A DNA stretch of 64,000 nt from Eutreptiella sp. 'Long Island Sound 2002' (lineage: Eukaryota > Euglenozoa > Euglenophyceae > Eutreptiales > Eutreptiaceae), in the NCBI GenBank assembly GCA_964036045.1, contig OZ038381.1:149243596-149307595 (forward strand), read 5' to 3'. The notes beneath the pieces are model-generated. The model was not told the DNA's origin. It saw only the letters and a list, made by a program, of their open reading frames with translations, and ran no database searches. Shown here in pieces: positions 33,494-44,700 of this stretch. Position numbers and translations under genes: made by a program. The first letter of the stretch is position 1. Each line of letters starts with the position of its first letter.

Positions 33494-33959
33494 TCAGTCC
33501 CTAGCTTTAGTCTTGGAGGCAAGCGTCTCAGCGAGCCTCAGCAACTCACCAAGGTTGTTCTGGGTCAAGTAGTCAACCAGAACTGAGTTTAGGCGTCCCT
33601 CAGATAGAACAAACGCAGAGAAGGGCTCCCAGGTGGCCTCTTCGACTCCAAACCCTTGCCAGAGGGTGAGGAAGCGCCAACCCTGGCGATAGCGGTGGCC
33701 TAGGACAGACTTCAGCAGGTAGAAGCCCTCCTTAGCCATCTCCTCGGCGTTCATGTCGGGGAGTCCCCCTTCAATTTCCATAGGGCTGGCAGCCCCTTGT
33801 ACGTGGGGGGCGGTGATTTCCTCGTCGTTCAGCTCCCACTCCTCCCCACAAAGGTCTTCAGGATCATGGTAGCGCTTCAGCTGTTGAGCAGCGCACACCA
33901 GGGTCCCCCCTAGATGGAGAGAACACCGCACGGTGATACGGTGTCCATCCACTGATAGA
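33494..33959 (-). pseudogene. Chromovirus integrase C-terminal chromodomain
   Basis: The last part of pol. GHRYRQGWRFLTLWQGFGV followed by EEATWEPF (about 33,610-33,705) has the aromatic residues and the xxEATWEP block of chromodomains, which in chromoviruses direct integration toward marked chromatin. Upstream residues LSVDGHRITVRCSLHLGGTL continue the integrase tail that breaks off at 34,829. The frame here is open and ends at 33,494. It is separated from the rest of pol by an 855-bp insert, so it cannot be made from this copy. Confidence 0.8.
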
Positions 33960-34829
33960 AACTTTTTTTTTGTTTTTTTGAAAACAGAGTTTGAGACAGC
34001 TCGCAGAAAGTTCTCAGGAGGCCAGCCCAATATACAACGAGTGACCCGCATCCCCAGGTCACAGGTCAGGAGGTGGGCCGGTGAGCTGACATTCCGCCGC
34101 TGAACTATGCGTGTGTAAGATAAAAGTAAACAGAGGTGGCATCTCCACTCATGGTCGCCCGTGTGGTAAACCCGGGGGTACTACCTACATGTGGGGCACG
34201 CAGTGGGCCGGCAGCTGCCAGGACAGTATTACAGTGATGCAGAACAATACGGGCAAGGCGGCGTGGGTCAGCACCGCAGGGGAGGGGGGGCTGAAGGATG
34301 TCAGTGGCCACCTGGTAAAGTTGTGGATCAGGGGGGGGGGGCAGCCCAGGCAGGGACTGGACAGGTTCAGAGGTGGCCCTGCCCTTCCTGGTGTCACGTA
34401 GACGCTGGCCTACTGCCGAGTTGGCCACACAGGGCTAGTGCACTGGAAAAAAAATCGAAAAGGGGCGGCACCCCGTCCATGTCCGCTGGCTCGCCTGGGC
34501 AGTCAGATCAGCCGGTCGCACGTGACCCGTGAAAAATAGGTATGCACTGAGGCAGTGTTCAGGGGGTTTCCGGGGGGGCAGGAGGGGTGAAAGCAGGACA
34601 GAGTGGTGCACTGACGCAAACAGAAATTCTTCGCAGCGAATAAATCCAAGTGGGTGGCCGCCTGTCAATAGTGTACATTGCCCTGGGGCAGTATCCAATT
34701 AGTTTGGGGGCGTCCACTGGTTTATTCGAGGTAACTGCCAGGTTGACTTGCCTGGGAAGAGAAAGCGGGGCAGGGGGGTGGAATGAAACGGGCCGTGTAA
34801 CTGGCATGCACGTGCCATCAACTGATAGA
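33945..34829 (-). mobile_element. Inserted retrosequence (855 bp) with poly(A) and 15-bp target duplication
   Basis: The chromovirus coding sequence for LSVDG occurs twice, at 34,815-34,829 and 33,945-33,959 (ccatcaactgataga / ccatccactgataga, one mismatch). Between them lies foreign DNA that ends, in minus sense, in an A-rich tail (aaaaaaacaaaaaaaaaa, near 33,963-33,980). Duplication plus A-tail is the signature of target-primed retroposition. The body has no recognised domain and no clear tRNA head, so it could be a SINE or a processed retrocopy of a cellular RNA. Confidence 0.75.
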
Positions 34830-37610
34830 ATCTTGTAAGCCCCGAAGTATGGGTCATCGCTGGTAGAACGTGGCCAGGCACCCAGTCCCCCTCTTGGTAG
34901 GTGGCCGGTACTCGGTGCTTGTTCTTCTTGTTCCACTGACGCTCCCTCACTCTCTGGAGCATAGCCTTGGCCTTGTCCACCTTCGCTTGTTGCTCTTGGA
35001 CCCATTCACCCACAGAAGAATGGGTGTCCTCTGGATAGGGGGCATGTAGGAACCATGCCATGCGCCCTAGGAATAGCTCATGGGGCGAGTAGCCAGTAGC
35101 TGAACTCTCTTGGGAGTTCATCATCAAGGATATGACGGGGAGTAGTCTCACCCAGTCTCTGGTGCGTTCAGTTTTGCACCATATCCGTACATTCTCCTTG
35201 AGGACACGGATCTGTCGCTCACAAAGGGGGTTCCTGGTGTGAGAGTAGGGAATCCCCGTAGACACCTGGACATTGAGGGATCTCAGGACCCTCTTGTACC
35301 AGCCAGTATCTGAGCGTACTCGTACGTCCTCATCGGAGTTGATCTCCTTTGGCGCCCCATAGACACAGAACCACTCCTCCAGGAGTATCTTGATAGTCTC
35401 CTCCCCGGTAATGTGCTTGGTACATGGGAACACCCGGGTAAACCTGGTCAACCCACAGGTTACCACGAGGGCGAAGTCATAGCCCCCAAACTTCGGCATC
35501 TCCGTGTAGTCCACGTATAGAACACTGTTAGCACATTGAGAGATGGGCAGGGTCGAGTAGAGACCTCTGTCCCTGATATCCCCTGGTTTACAGGACCCGC
35601 ACGGGCACTTGTCCACGATAGGCTGGAGGGTTTTCCGCAGTTGGTCGTCAGTCCAGGTAGTGTGGAACCACTGCTTGAACAGCCTCAGGGGATGGTCAGC
35701 ACCCACATGACCGCTGGACTCATGGGTCCACTTCGGCAGCGCTGGGACTCTGTCACTAGTCACCACGATGCAGTCATCGTGCCAGAGGTAGCTCTTGTCC
35801 CTCTTCCACTGATCTTGGTTGACCAGGACTCCAACAATCGGAGTACCTGGAGGAGTTTGAGGATATCTACAAGCGCCTGGAGAAACGCCTGGAACCCCTC
35901 CATCCACGGGGCGTATCATCGTCATGTTGAGGTCCAAGTGGACGTCCATACGGCTGAACGCCTCCTTAGCCAGCGCTTCAGACCGGGCACCAATCAGGGC
36001 GTCGAAGTTGTTGCGGCTGATGTAGTCTGCACACTTGTTCTTCACTCCCTGGATATGGTATACCGTCAGCCGTAGTTGACTGAGGTAGGTCCACCAGCGC
36101 CGTAGCTTGGCCTTCTCAGGTGGGGGGCCCTTCTGCAAACTGCGGACTGGTTCTTGGTCGCACAGCCAGACCAGAGGTTTCCTCCCCAATAGTCGTGCTT
36201 GTGAGGATAGCACCAGCATACCCGCGAGCAGGTCCTGCTCAAAGGTGGAGTAGTTCCCGCTGGCCTGGTTCCACTTCCAGTTCCAGTGGCCCAGAGGTAC
36301 TAGGACCCACTTGTCGTCCGGGTAGCTGTGCTTGAGGGTTCCATCTGGGTTGAGACCTTCCGTCCCCCATTGGGAAATGGCCGAGTCGAACTCCTCCTTC
36401 TGTAGTGCTTGCCATTGGAACAACGTTCCACCACCGCCCACATTGCTGGCGTCGGTCACCAGGATAATCTCCCCTTGTGCCCTAGGCACGCCCAAGCACT
36501 TAGCGTTGGATACCTTGTCTTTGAGCTCGTCAAACGCTTGTTGCTCTTGTGGGCCCAAGCGCCAACTAGTATTCTTCTTGCTCAAGTCCGTCACAATGGC
36601 GCTGGTGTAGGTGAAGTTTTTGATATGGCGGCGATAGAATTTGCACGCCCCAATGAAACTGTGTACATCATGAAGTCCTTTCTTGGGGTCTTCGTGTCGT
36701 ACCTTAGCATCCATCAGGGTTTTGGGCTTAGAGGCCGCTGGGGTCCACCAGCCATAGCCAACGTCAAACCCCAGGTACTGCATGGTCTCCTGCATGAACT
36801 CACACTTCTCCAGCTTGAGTCGTGTGTGCTTCTCCTTGCAGACCGCAAAGAACTCACCCAAGAGGACTAGGTGGTCCTCCTGGGTATTGGTCCCGAGGCA
36901 TACATCGCCGATGTGAGCTTCCATCTCGGCCCCACGGGATATAAGCTCCTGCACCTTAGGTCTCCTCCGTAGGATGGACAAGATCTTGTTCATCAGCTCT
37001 TGGAATAGAGCGGTTGCGTTGGCCACGCCAAACGGCATGACCTTCCACTTGAACACCCTCCCCTTCAGGGGTGATGAAGGCCAGTAGCTCCTGAGCGTTG
37101 GGCGTCAGGTCCACTTGCCAGAATCCGCTCCTCTTGTCCATCTTGGTCTTGTAGCGACAGGAGGCTATCTTCTTCAGGGTAGACTCCATATTGGGAATGG
37201 GACCTGAGTGGTTCAACGTTTTCTTGTTCAGCTCTCCGTAGTCCACTACCAGCCGTTTGGCTGTAGACCAGAGTTTAGCCACCAGGAAACAGGGGCTGCA
37301 GTGTAGGGGTTAGTCCTCGTCCTTGTACTCCAGGACTAAGCTAGCGTCGATACATTCCTGTATCTGTCGCTCCGTCTCGTCCGCCTGTTCTTTAGGCGCT
37401 GGATAGGGTCTCCTCCGGATTCTGTGACCCACGAACTCGGGTTTCAGCTTGAGGTCCATCTGTACCAGCTTGTCACATGAGGCTGGAGGGCGTAGTTCTC
37501 CGAACACTTCCAGATAGGTCCTTATAAGCTTCTGCACACACGGGTCCAATAGCTTGATCTTGTCCTCCATGTCCTTGTCAGAGTGTAAGTTGCTTGCCCA
37601 CTGAGTAATA
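34815..37610 (-). pseudogene. Chromovirus pol: RT, RNase H, integrase (broken)
   Basis: RT begins near 37,500 (EQADETERQIQECIDASLVL) and continues with RLVVDYGELNKKT, KMDKRSGFWQVDL and FKWKVMPFGVANATALFQ. At 36,904-36,915 the active-site motif reads HIGD instead of YxDD, so the first catalytic Asp is Gly. RNase H shows ILVTDASNVGGG (near 36,455). Integrase has an H..H..CPCGSC zinc site (about 35,590-35,725), YVDYTEM, INSDEDV and CERQIR, giving the D, D, E triad. A TAA stop lies at about 37,309 and a frameshift near 37,060. It converts RNA to DNA and joins it to the chromosome; this copy cannot. Confidence 0.88.
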
Positions 37611-37623
37611 GACGTTGGGAGGT
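37611..37623. repeat. Left target-site duplication of LINE copy 2
   Basis: gacgttgggaggt, repeated exactly at 60,897-60,909. The last three bases overlap the first heptamer of the LINE tail, so the exact join is ambiguous by three bases. Confidence 0.92.
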
Positions 37624-37641
37624 TTGAGGTTTGAGGTTTGA
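37621..37641 (-). repeat. LINE copy 2 3' tail, three heptamers
   Basis: Plus strand (ggtttga)3, sense (TCAAACC)3, at the junction with the target duplication. Same unit and copy number as in copy 1. Confidence 0.88.
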
Positions 37642-38942
37642 TTTTGCGGGTACTAGACGCTTTTCGGCCCCGGGGGGCCACCTGGTCGGGCCAGGTGATA
37701 TCCTCCCCACCGGGTCCTAGTGGGGGGCCCTCCAAGACGCACCTCCTGCCTGGTGGCGGAGTCCCCCGGGTTCACAGAGCTCGGAGCCCCGTCCTTCCCC
37801 GGCGTCCCCGTTTCGCCACTCCCCGGTCAGTGCATCAATTCGCAGCCGTGGCCGCGGGCGCTTACCCACTGCGTCGCCCCCCTAATGCGTGGTCGCCCGG
37901 GGCACCGGCGCCGCCGGGCCCGTGCTACTTGCTTGTCGCCAGTGGGACCCCCTTGGGCTGGCGCGGAGGCTGCCTAGCCTAGGGGTTGGGGCGTGGCGCT
38001 GTGCGCCACTACTGCCTCGGCGGGTGCAGTGTCCCGTCTGTGTGTGCGCGGCGCTCGCGGCCGGTTCGGGGGGGTACGGGCCGGTACCTGGTGTTGTGTC
38101 TCCCCTTCTTCCCCCTTCCCGCCCTGGGTATCCCGCGTTGCGTGTGGGGGGCCGTCCCGTCCGGGTGTCCCTTATCCTCGCTCGCTGGTACGCCATTCCA
38201 TGTGGTCTGTGCGTTCCGCGCGCTCGGTCCGGTTGCCCTTCTGGTGGTCCCCGCGTGTCCTTTTCGTGTGTGTGCGCTCGCGCTCTCGCGTTGTCCGCTC
38301 CCCGCTGGGTGGTGTGGCGCGCGCATCTCGCGTGGTCCCGGCACTGGGCGCTGGTAGGGCCGTTCCATGTGGTCCGTGCCCCTCCGCGTGTCCTGCCCCG
38401 GTCCCGTGCTCCGTCTGGCGTGCTTGGGGGGGGGCGGTCCGGTCCCGGTTCCCTCCTACTTGGCTTGGGGTTGCGGGGGCGGCGGCTGGGCGTCCCCGGG
38501 GGGGTGCCTTCGTCCGTTGCGTGGGGCGTTCTGGGTCTTGCGTTCCTCTTCCCTCCTCCGCCCGTCCACTAGGTGGGCTGTCGGGGTCTGCGTTGCGGGC
38601 GTGCGGTTGTGGGGGCCCCGCTCTGTTCTTGCGGGGGGGGAGAGAGGTGTCGTCTTGGTGTCCAGGCGCCGGCTCGCCGGATTCTCATGACGAGCCTGAT
38701 GCGCACGGAGCTTCGTCCTGCGGGATGCGTGGGGGGGTTGGGGTGACCGTGGCTGGAGTGGTGCTCCAATGTCCCGGTTCATGGCCCAGCAGAGCAGCCC
38801 TACCGCGGGCTTACTCTTAGCACAGGGGGAGGGGGTTGCGGGCGCGTTTGTTCTGTGACCCGGGTGCCGGTGTATCTCTGAAGGCAGCCGCCCCGGAGGT
38901 AGCGCACCAGGCGCGCGCCGCGAAGGAGCTGGTTCGAACCCC

Positions 38943-38968
38943 GGGATCGGTGGTCTCCCACCGATCCC
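38943..38968. repeat. Perfect 11-bp hairpin beside a B-box-like palindrome
   Basis: gggatcggtgg and ccaccgatccc pair around tctc. Immediately left is ggttcgaacc (38,931-38,940), a palindrome that matches a pol III B-box on both strands. Confidence 0.7.
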
Positions 38969-39199
38969 TTCGAATACCGGGCGAGGCCTCCCATCGACCT
39001 GTTTGAGTACAGGTGACGGTGCGCACTGCTGCAGGGGTGGGTGGCTCCCATGTCTTTTGTTTTTCTTGGGTGGGGGGTAAAACGAACGAGACCTCCACCC
39101 GATCCACCGGTATCAGTGGTGGCGCGAGTTGCTGGAGGGGGGGGTGGTTCCCACGTCGCCAACTAGAGAGCTCTACGTGCAGGGATCCCAGGAGCACCA

Positions 39200-39268
39200 A
39201 CGCCCGGGATCGAACCCCCGCACTGGACGATTGAAGACCGACGCTCTCACTACTGGGCCGCGGGAGTC
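39200..39268 (-). other. tRNA-like sequence (SINE-head-like) in the LINE 3' region
   Basis: On the minus strand an A-box-like cggcccagtagtgagagcg (39,242-39,260) is followed by a perfect B-box ggttcgatccc (39,206-39,216) at tRNA-like spacing. The T-stem is only two pairs long, so it is not a functional tRNA. It lies in the 900 bp absent from LINE copy 1. Confidence 0.5.
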
Positions 39269-39489
39269 TCTTACGCCACTGAGGGGTGTCGTCGGCTATG
39301 AATCCAGTCCTGAGGGTGGGGCTGTGCGCTGTGAAGTGTGTTGCGCGTGCCGGGAGGCCCCAGTCCACGCGCACGGGGTCGGGACAGGGGGGGAGGGGGC
39401 TGGGTGGGGTGCGTTGGATCGCCGACTGACGTGCACAGGGGTAAGAGGCGGGCAGTAGCACCACCGGGTCGCCGACTGACTGTAGGGCG

Positions 39490-41560
39490 GGGGGTCGCTC
39501 TGCCTCTTTCCGTCCCTCTGCCTTCCCTGGGCAGGCAACAAAGCGGGCGTCACTGGCGTTGCGCTGTCCATGGGGGGCGTGGCCCCCCATACCACTCCGG
39601 TTCGTGTTCACCCAGCCTCTCCGGGTACGATCTGTGCGGCGTCCCGGTGCGCGGGCGTGGGCCCGCTTGTTCTTCGCGGCCCCCTTGTGGGCCGGCGGCC
39701 GGAGCGGGGGGGCGGGTCACACTCCGGCTCCCCTCTCGGGTGGGGGGGGCCCATCCCCCTTGCCTCGGGGGGGGTGTCGCGCTGCGGCCTCCCCGCTCTC
39801 GTTCCGGGCGGCGGCCTGCGGTACCCCTTTCTGGCCCTCCCCTCCGGCGCGCGCGTGCGGTCGGGGCTGAAGTGCCGCCCCGGGGCGGGGGGGGGTGAGG
39901 GGCGGCCTGTGGACCGCTCCCCTGGGGGCCCCGGCTGACCTGCAAACCCCCCCTCTGTCCCCTCGGAGTGGGCTGTGGTCACGGGAGGGTCATGCGGGGC
40001 GCGGCCTCCTTCGTGTTCCGTTGTGCGCGTTGCTCCTGCACGCCGGTGTGGGTTCGTGGGGGCAGGTCCAGCCGCCGTTGCCCTTACCGTGTCGCCGTTC
40101 CTCCTGTGGGTGGGGGCGCCCCCCCGGCCCTGGGGGGGCGGAGGGCCGCGCCTGTTGCTCCCCAGCTGGGGTGGGTGCGGGGGGGGGGGGGGGGCGCCCC
40201 GCTCGCTCTCGGGCCTGTGTGGGAGGGGGGGGGGGGGGGGAGTGGGGGGGGTCCTCCGTTCCCCTGGCGATGCCCCCTGTCGGCCAAAAGGGGGGGGGGG
40301 GGGGGGGCGGCTTGGCGGTCCCGGCCCCGGGGGCCAGCCATCGGCCAGGGGGGTCGCGCCTTTCCCCCGCCCCTCTCTACCGAGAGCCGGATCCTCACGC
40401 AGTCCCTCCCTGGGGCCCCTCATCTCCCGGCCGTTGCCGCGCGGCGCTGGCCGGCCGGGGGTGGCCGTGAGGGTCAGCGGTCAGTGGTTAGCGGGTTGCG
40501 GGGCCGCTTTCCCAGGGTAGGCAACAAAGCGGGCGTCCCTTGGTGTCGTGCTGTCCCTGGGGGGCGTGGCCACCCATACCATTCCGGTTCGCGCCCACCC
40601 GGCTTCTCTGGGCACGATCTGCGCGGCGTCCCGGTGCGCAGGCGTGGGCCCACTTGCTCTCCGCGGCCCCCATTGGAGCCGGCGGCTGGGGCGTGGGGGC
40701 GGGTCACACTCCGGCTCACCTCTCGGGCGGGGGGGTCCGTCCCTTCTGCCTCGGGGGGTGGGGGCCGGGGCCCCTGCGGCTGGCGGGCCGGTGGGGGGGC
40801 GGGGGGGGGGGGGGGTGTCGCGCCGCGGCCTCCCTGCTCTCGTTCCCGGCAGCGGCCTGTGGTACTCCTTCCTGGCTCTCTCCGTGTCGCCGGTGCGCTC
40901 CCTTCCGGCGCGCGCTTGCGGTCGGGGCTGAAGTGCCGCCCCGGGGTGGGGGGGGTGAGGGGCGGCCCGTGGACCGCCTCCCTGGGGGCCCCATCTGACT
41001 TGATACGCTCCCTCTGTCACCTCGGAGCGGGCTGTGGTTACGGGAGGGTCATGTGGGGCGCGGCCTCCTTCCTGCTCCGTCGTGCGCGTTGCTCCGGCAG
41101 AGCCGGTGTGGGTTCGCGGGAGCAGGCCCAGCCGCCGTTGCCCGCATTGCGCCGCCATTCCCCCTGAGGGGGGGGCGCCCCCCCGGCCCTGGGGGGGCGG
41201 AGGGCCGCGCCTGTGGCTCCCCTGCTGTGGTGGGCGCGGGGGGGGGGGGGGGGGTGGGGGGGGCGTCTCCTCGCCCACCCCCGGGTCTGTGCGGGTGGGG
41301 GGGGGGGGGTTGGGGGGGGCCCTTTGGCCCCCTGGCGATGCCTCTCGCCGGCCGTGGGGGGGGGGGCGGGGGCGGCATGGCGGCCCTGGTCCCGGGGGCC
41401 AGCCATCGGCCAGGGGGTCGCGCCCCCCCTATCGAGAGCTGGATGCCCGCGCAGGCCCTCGCCGGGGCCCTCACCTCCCCGGCCGTTGCCGCGCGGCGCC
41501 GGCCGGCCGGGGGTGGCCGTGGGGGTTAGCGGTCAGTGGTTAGCAGGTTGCGGGGCAGCC
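39490..41560 (-). repeat. Two tandem units of about 1.0 kb in the LINE 3' region
   Basis: The unit start 'gcaacaaagcgggcgtc' occurs at 39,535 and 40,521, and the unit end 'gcggtcagtggttagc' at 40,477 and 41,529. Between them the order of blocks is the same (ggcgtggcc..ccatacca.tccggttcg, gatctg.gcggcgtcccggtgcg, gccattcc). Similar blocks with shorter spacing occur in copy 1. Confidence 0.8.
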
Positions 41561-41702
41561 GGTTCCTCCCCGCGCTTATCGCCCCCGCACTCCCTCCCGC
41601 GGGAGGCGGCGCGCCCCCGCACGTCGTGCCTTACCGTGGGGGGGGCGTGGGTCAGGGGGCCCATCCCCCCCCCCAACCCTCCCGTACCCGCCGTCTGGGC
41701 CT

Positions 41703-44700
41703 TCACTTGCGCCGCCGCTTGTGTGGGGGCTGGGGCTGCGGCGGCGGCGGGTTGTGCCGGCGGTAGCGCCAGTGGGCGAGGGCGCTACGCAAAGCCCGGG
41801 GGAGCCAGTTGTTGGCGTCCGCATCCGTGATGCGGAGCACCGCTCCCCCCTCCAGAAAGGCCGGCCACGTCGGCTCCCTGTCGGGCCACGCCGCCCAGAT
41901 CACTGACCTGAGGACCCTCTCGTGGTCCTCTGGGGCCGCCCACCCCCCCGGGGGTGCCTCTCGGTTTCCTCCGTCCCTCCGGAGGAGCACGGCATCGAAG
42001 GGCCGGTTCCGCGACCTCCTGGAGGTCCCCTGGTTGGCCCAGCACAACCACCCGTACACCCCCCCCACCAGGGGGAGGGTCTCCCCCCCCAGCGGGTCCG
42101 GGACTGCGCCCCAGTCCACGTCCCACGGCCGGCTCTCCTCCGCTCCCCGTGCCGGCCCCCCTCGCTGCTCCTGCACCTGCGGCGCCGATGCCACGCCCCG
42201 TCCCCCCTCCGCCGAGGCCATCCGCGCCGGCTCCGCCCTCGGCGCGGGGGGGGCTTGCTGGTGCTGGTGTCGTGGGGGTTGGGGGGGGACGAGCTCGCCG
42301 GCGTCAGGGTCGATGTTGTAGAGGTGGTGGTGGTGGTGGTGGTGGTGGTGGTAGGTGTGGTGTGCCGGCATCTGTTGGATGCCGGGGGGGATGCACCTCA
42401 CCGGCTGCACGTCCGGCTGCGGGGGCGCTCCGCCCTCTGCCCCCCTCCCCTCGCCCCGCCCCCCCCCCTGGGCTCCCATGCCCCGTCCCTCCTGTCCCTT
42501 GGGGCCCTTGCCCTTGCCCTTGCCCTTGCCCTTGGGCCCCTTTCCGGTCCCGTGCCCGTGTCGCGGGTCCCGCCTCTCGTCCCCCACGCCCTGGCCCGCT
42601 CGCTCTCCCATCCCCCCTTGTCCTGCCCCCTGCGCCTTGGTACCCTTCCCGCGCCCCTGAGCACCCTTCCCGTGCCCTGGCCCCTCCCCGACCCCCTGCC
42701 CGTGTCGCGGGTCCCGCCTCTCGTCCACCACGCCTCGGCCCGCTCGCTCTCCCACCTCCCCTCGCTCCGCCCCCTGCACCTGGGCTCCCTGCCCGCGCCC
42801 CTGCGCGCCCTTCCCGTGCCCTGACCCCTCCCCTGCCCCCTGCCTGTCACGCCGTCCGCCGCTCCCCTCCCTCTCACCGCTGCGCCCTTCCTGGACCACT
42901 CGCCGGGCGTCCTGCTGCCTTTGCAGTTGCGGCAGCGTGACGCCCGGCGGCGAGCGCTCGCGCGTCGGGGGGCGGACGTGCCGCTCCCGCCCCGGGGGGA
43001 AGGGCTTGGGGGGGTACAGCTTGGGGGGGCTGGTGTGGGTGTGGGCGGGGTTGGCGTGGGCGCGGTACTTCGCGCTCTCCCTGCCCACTGCTGCTGCTGC
43101 GGTGGCCGCCGGCGAGGCGTCCGCGGCCCGTGCGGGGTTCTTCCCCCGCTTGCGCGGCGTGCCAGGGGCAGCAGCCCCTCTCGCGCCCTCCGCACTCTCC
43201 TTCGCTGCCGCGGCGGCCGCCGACGAGGCGCCCGTGGCCGCGGTCGCAGACCCTCGCACACCCTCCTCGGTCTTCTCTGCTGCCGCGGCGGCCGCCGGCG
43301 AGGCGCCCACGGCCCGTGCGGGGTCCGTCGCAACCCCTCTTGCGCCCTGCTTGCTCTCCTGCGCGGCTGCGGCAGCCCTCGGCGACGCGTCCGGCTCCTG
43401 CGCCGGGGCTGCCCCCCTTGCCGGCGGCGTGCCGGGGGCCGCAGCCGGGGCCGCGGCGTGGCTCGCCGCGGTCTCCGCCTCCTGCGCGTCAGGGCGGGGC
43501 GGGGCGGCGGGGCTGGCCGCTTGGGCGGCGGGGGCGGCCGTCTCGGCTGGCCCAGGTTCCCGGGCCGGCGGCGGCGGCCCGACCACCGCCGCCTCCGCCA
43601 GCCTCCGCTCCTCGCGCTCCGCGAGGGTCTCCCCCGTCCACTCTGGGGAGGAGACGGGGGAGCGGGAGCGGGACCGGCGGTGGTGGCGGTCGTCCCGCCC
43701 GAGGGACCCATCGGAGTCTGTCATCACTGTTACTCTGGTAGGCATGCGTGGTGGCAGGCGCGCCCTTCCCACTACCTCCTGGTGCATCAGTGCCGTGCCG
43801 TGGGCAGTGCCGTGTGGTGCTCTGCGGGGGGGGGGGGGAGGGGGTGGGGGGCCGGCTGTGGCGTCAGCCCCGCACGGCCGGGGGTCCGCGGCCATCCACC
43901 GGCATTGGGAGGGGAGGCGGGGGAGCCACGCGGCCCACGCGTCGCGCCACAGCTCCCAGTCTGGGGCGGGGCTCAGGGCCCTGGGCCCCCGGGGGTCGTC
44001 GAGCGGTGTCGGGGGCAGCCGCACCAGGTGGACCCCCGTAACGGCGGTGACCTCCTGTGTGCGCAGGAAGGTGTGTACTCCGTCCCGCGCCGCGGGCGCC
44101 GGGAGGGGGGGGCGGGGTACGGGTGTGGCCCCATAGAGGTGGGTGGGGGTGATCCCCAGGATCCGCCCCGGGCCCTCGCGGGTCGCGACGACGAGGAGGA
44201 GGAGGGGGGTGCCAGGGCACTCTTGCCAGAGGACCTGCCCCCTGTGGTGGGCACCCCTGGTCCTGGAGAGGGGGGGGGACAGGTCTGGATTAGCCCAGCC
44301 GCGGGGCGTGTGCGTCGCCGGTGGGAGGGCGGGGCACCAAGTGGGCTCCCTGGGGAACGCCTCGTAGACGACGGCGTACGGGGGGGTAGGCCCGGTGCCG
44401 TCATACACCGGGTTGGTCGGCCGGGGGCGGGCGGACGCCTCGTCGGCGCCTTCCACGAACACCGTGACCTCGCCCACCTCCAGGTCCTCGTCCGGCGGGT
44501 GTAGAAGGTGGAGCGCCGCATCCAGCTCGGACACTCCCCCCGGGTACGTGGCCCGCGCCTGGTTCAGGTACGGGGCCGCGTCCCCGGGGTAGCGCGTCCT
44601 GAGGGCGTGCAGCAGGGCTGGGGCGCTACTGCGGAGGGACATGGCAGACCCCGCTCCCGTCAGCCGGAGGGTGTCCCCCATGGACAGGGGCCGGCCCGAC

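Larger units (their letters stand above)
33494..37610 (-). mobile_element. Chromovirus (Ty3/gypsy, chromodomain), 3' part of a split element
   Basis: Minus-strand order is RT, RNase H, integrase, chromodomain. The 5' part (gag, protease, start of pol) lies at 60,910-64,000 and beyond. LINE copy 2 separates them. Excising it with one copy of the 13-bp duplication restores a continuous pol frame: both sides encode the shared LPTS residues at the junction. Another insertion sits at 33,945-34,829. LTRs were not delimited. The element is decayed by stops, frameshifts and an altered RT active site. Confidence 0.88.
37642..41702 (-). other. LINE copy 2 3' non-coding region
   Basis: The terminal 750 bp match copy 1. 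Between about 38,430 and 39,490 copy 2 has some 900 bp that copy 1 lacks, including tRNA-like sequences. From about 39,490 to 41,560 there are two kilobase repeat units. G-tracts of 9-16 bases are common. Long open frames occur on both strands and have no domain content. Confidence 0.7.
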
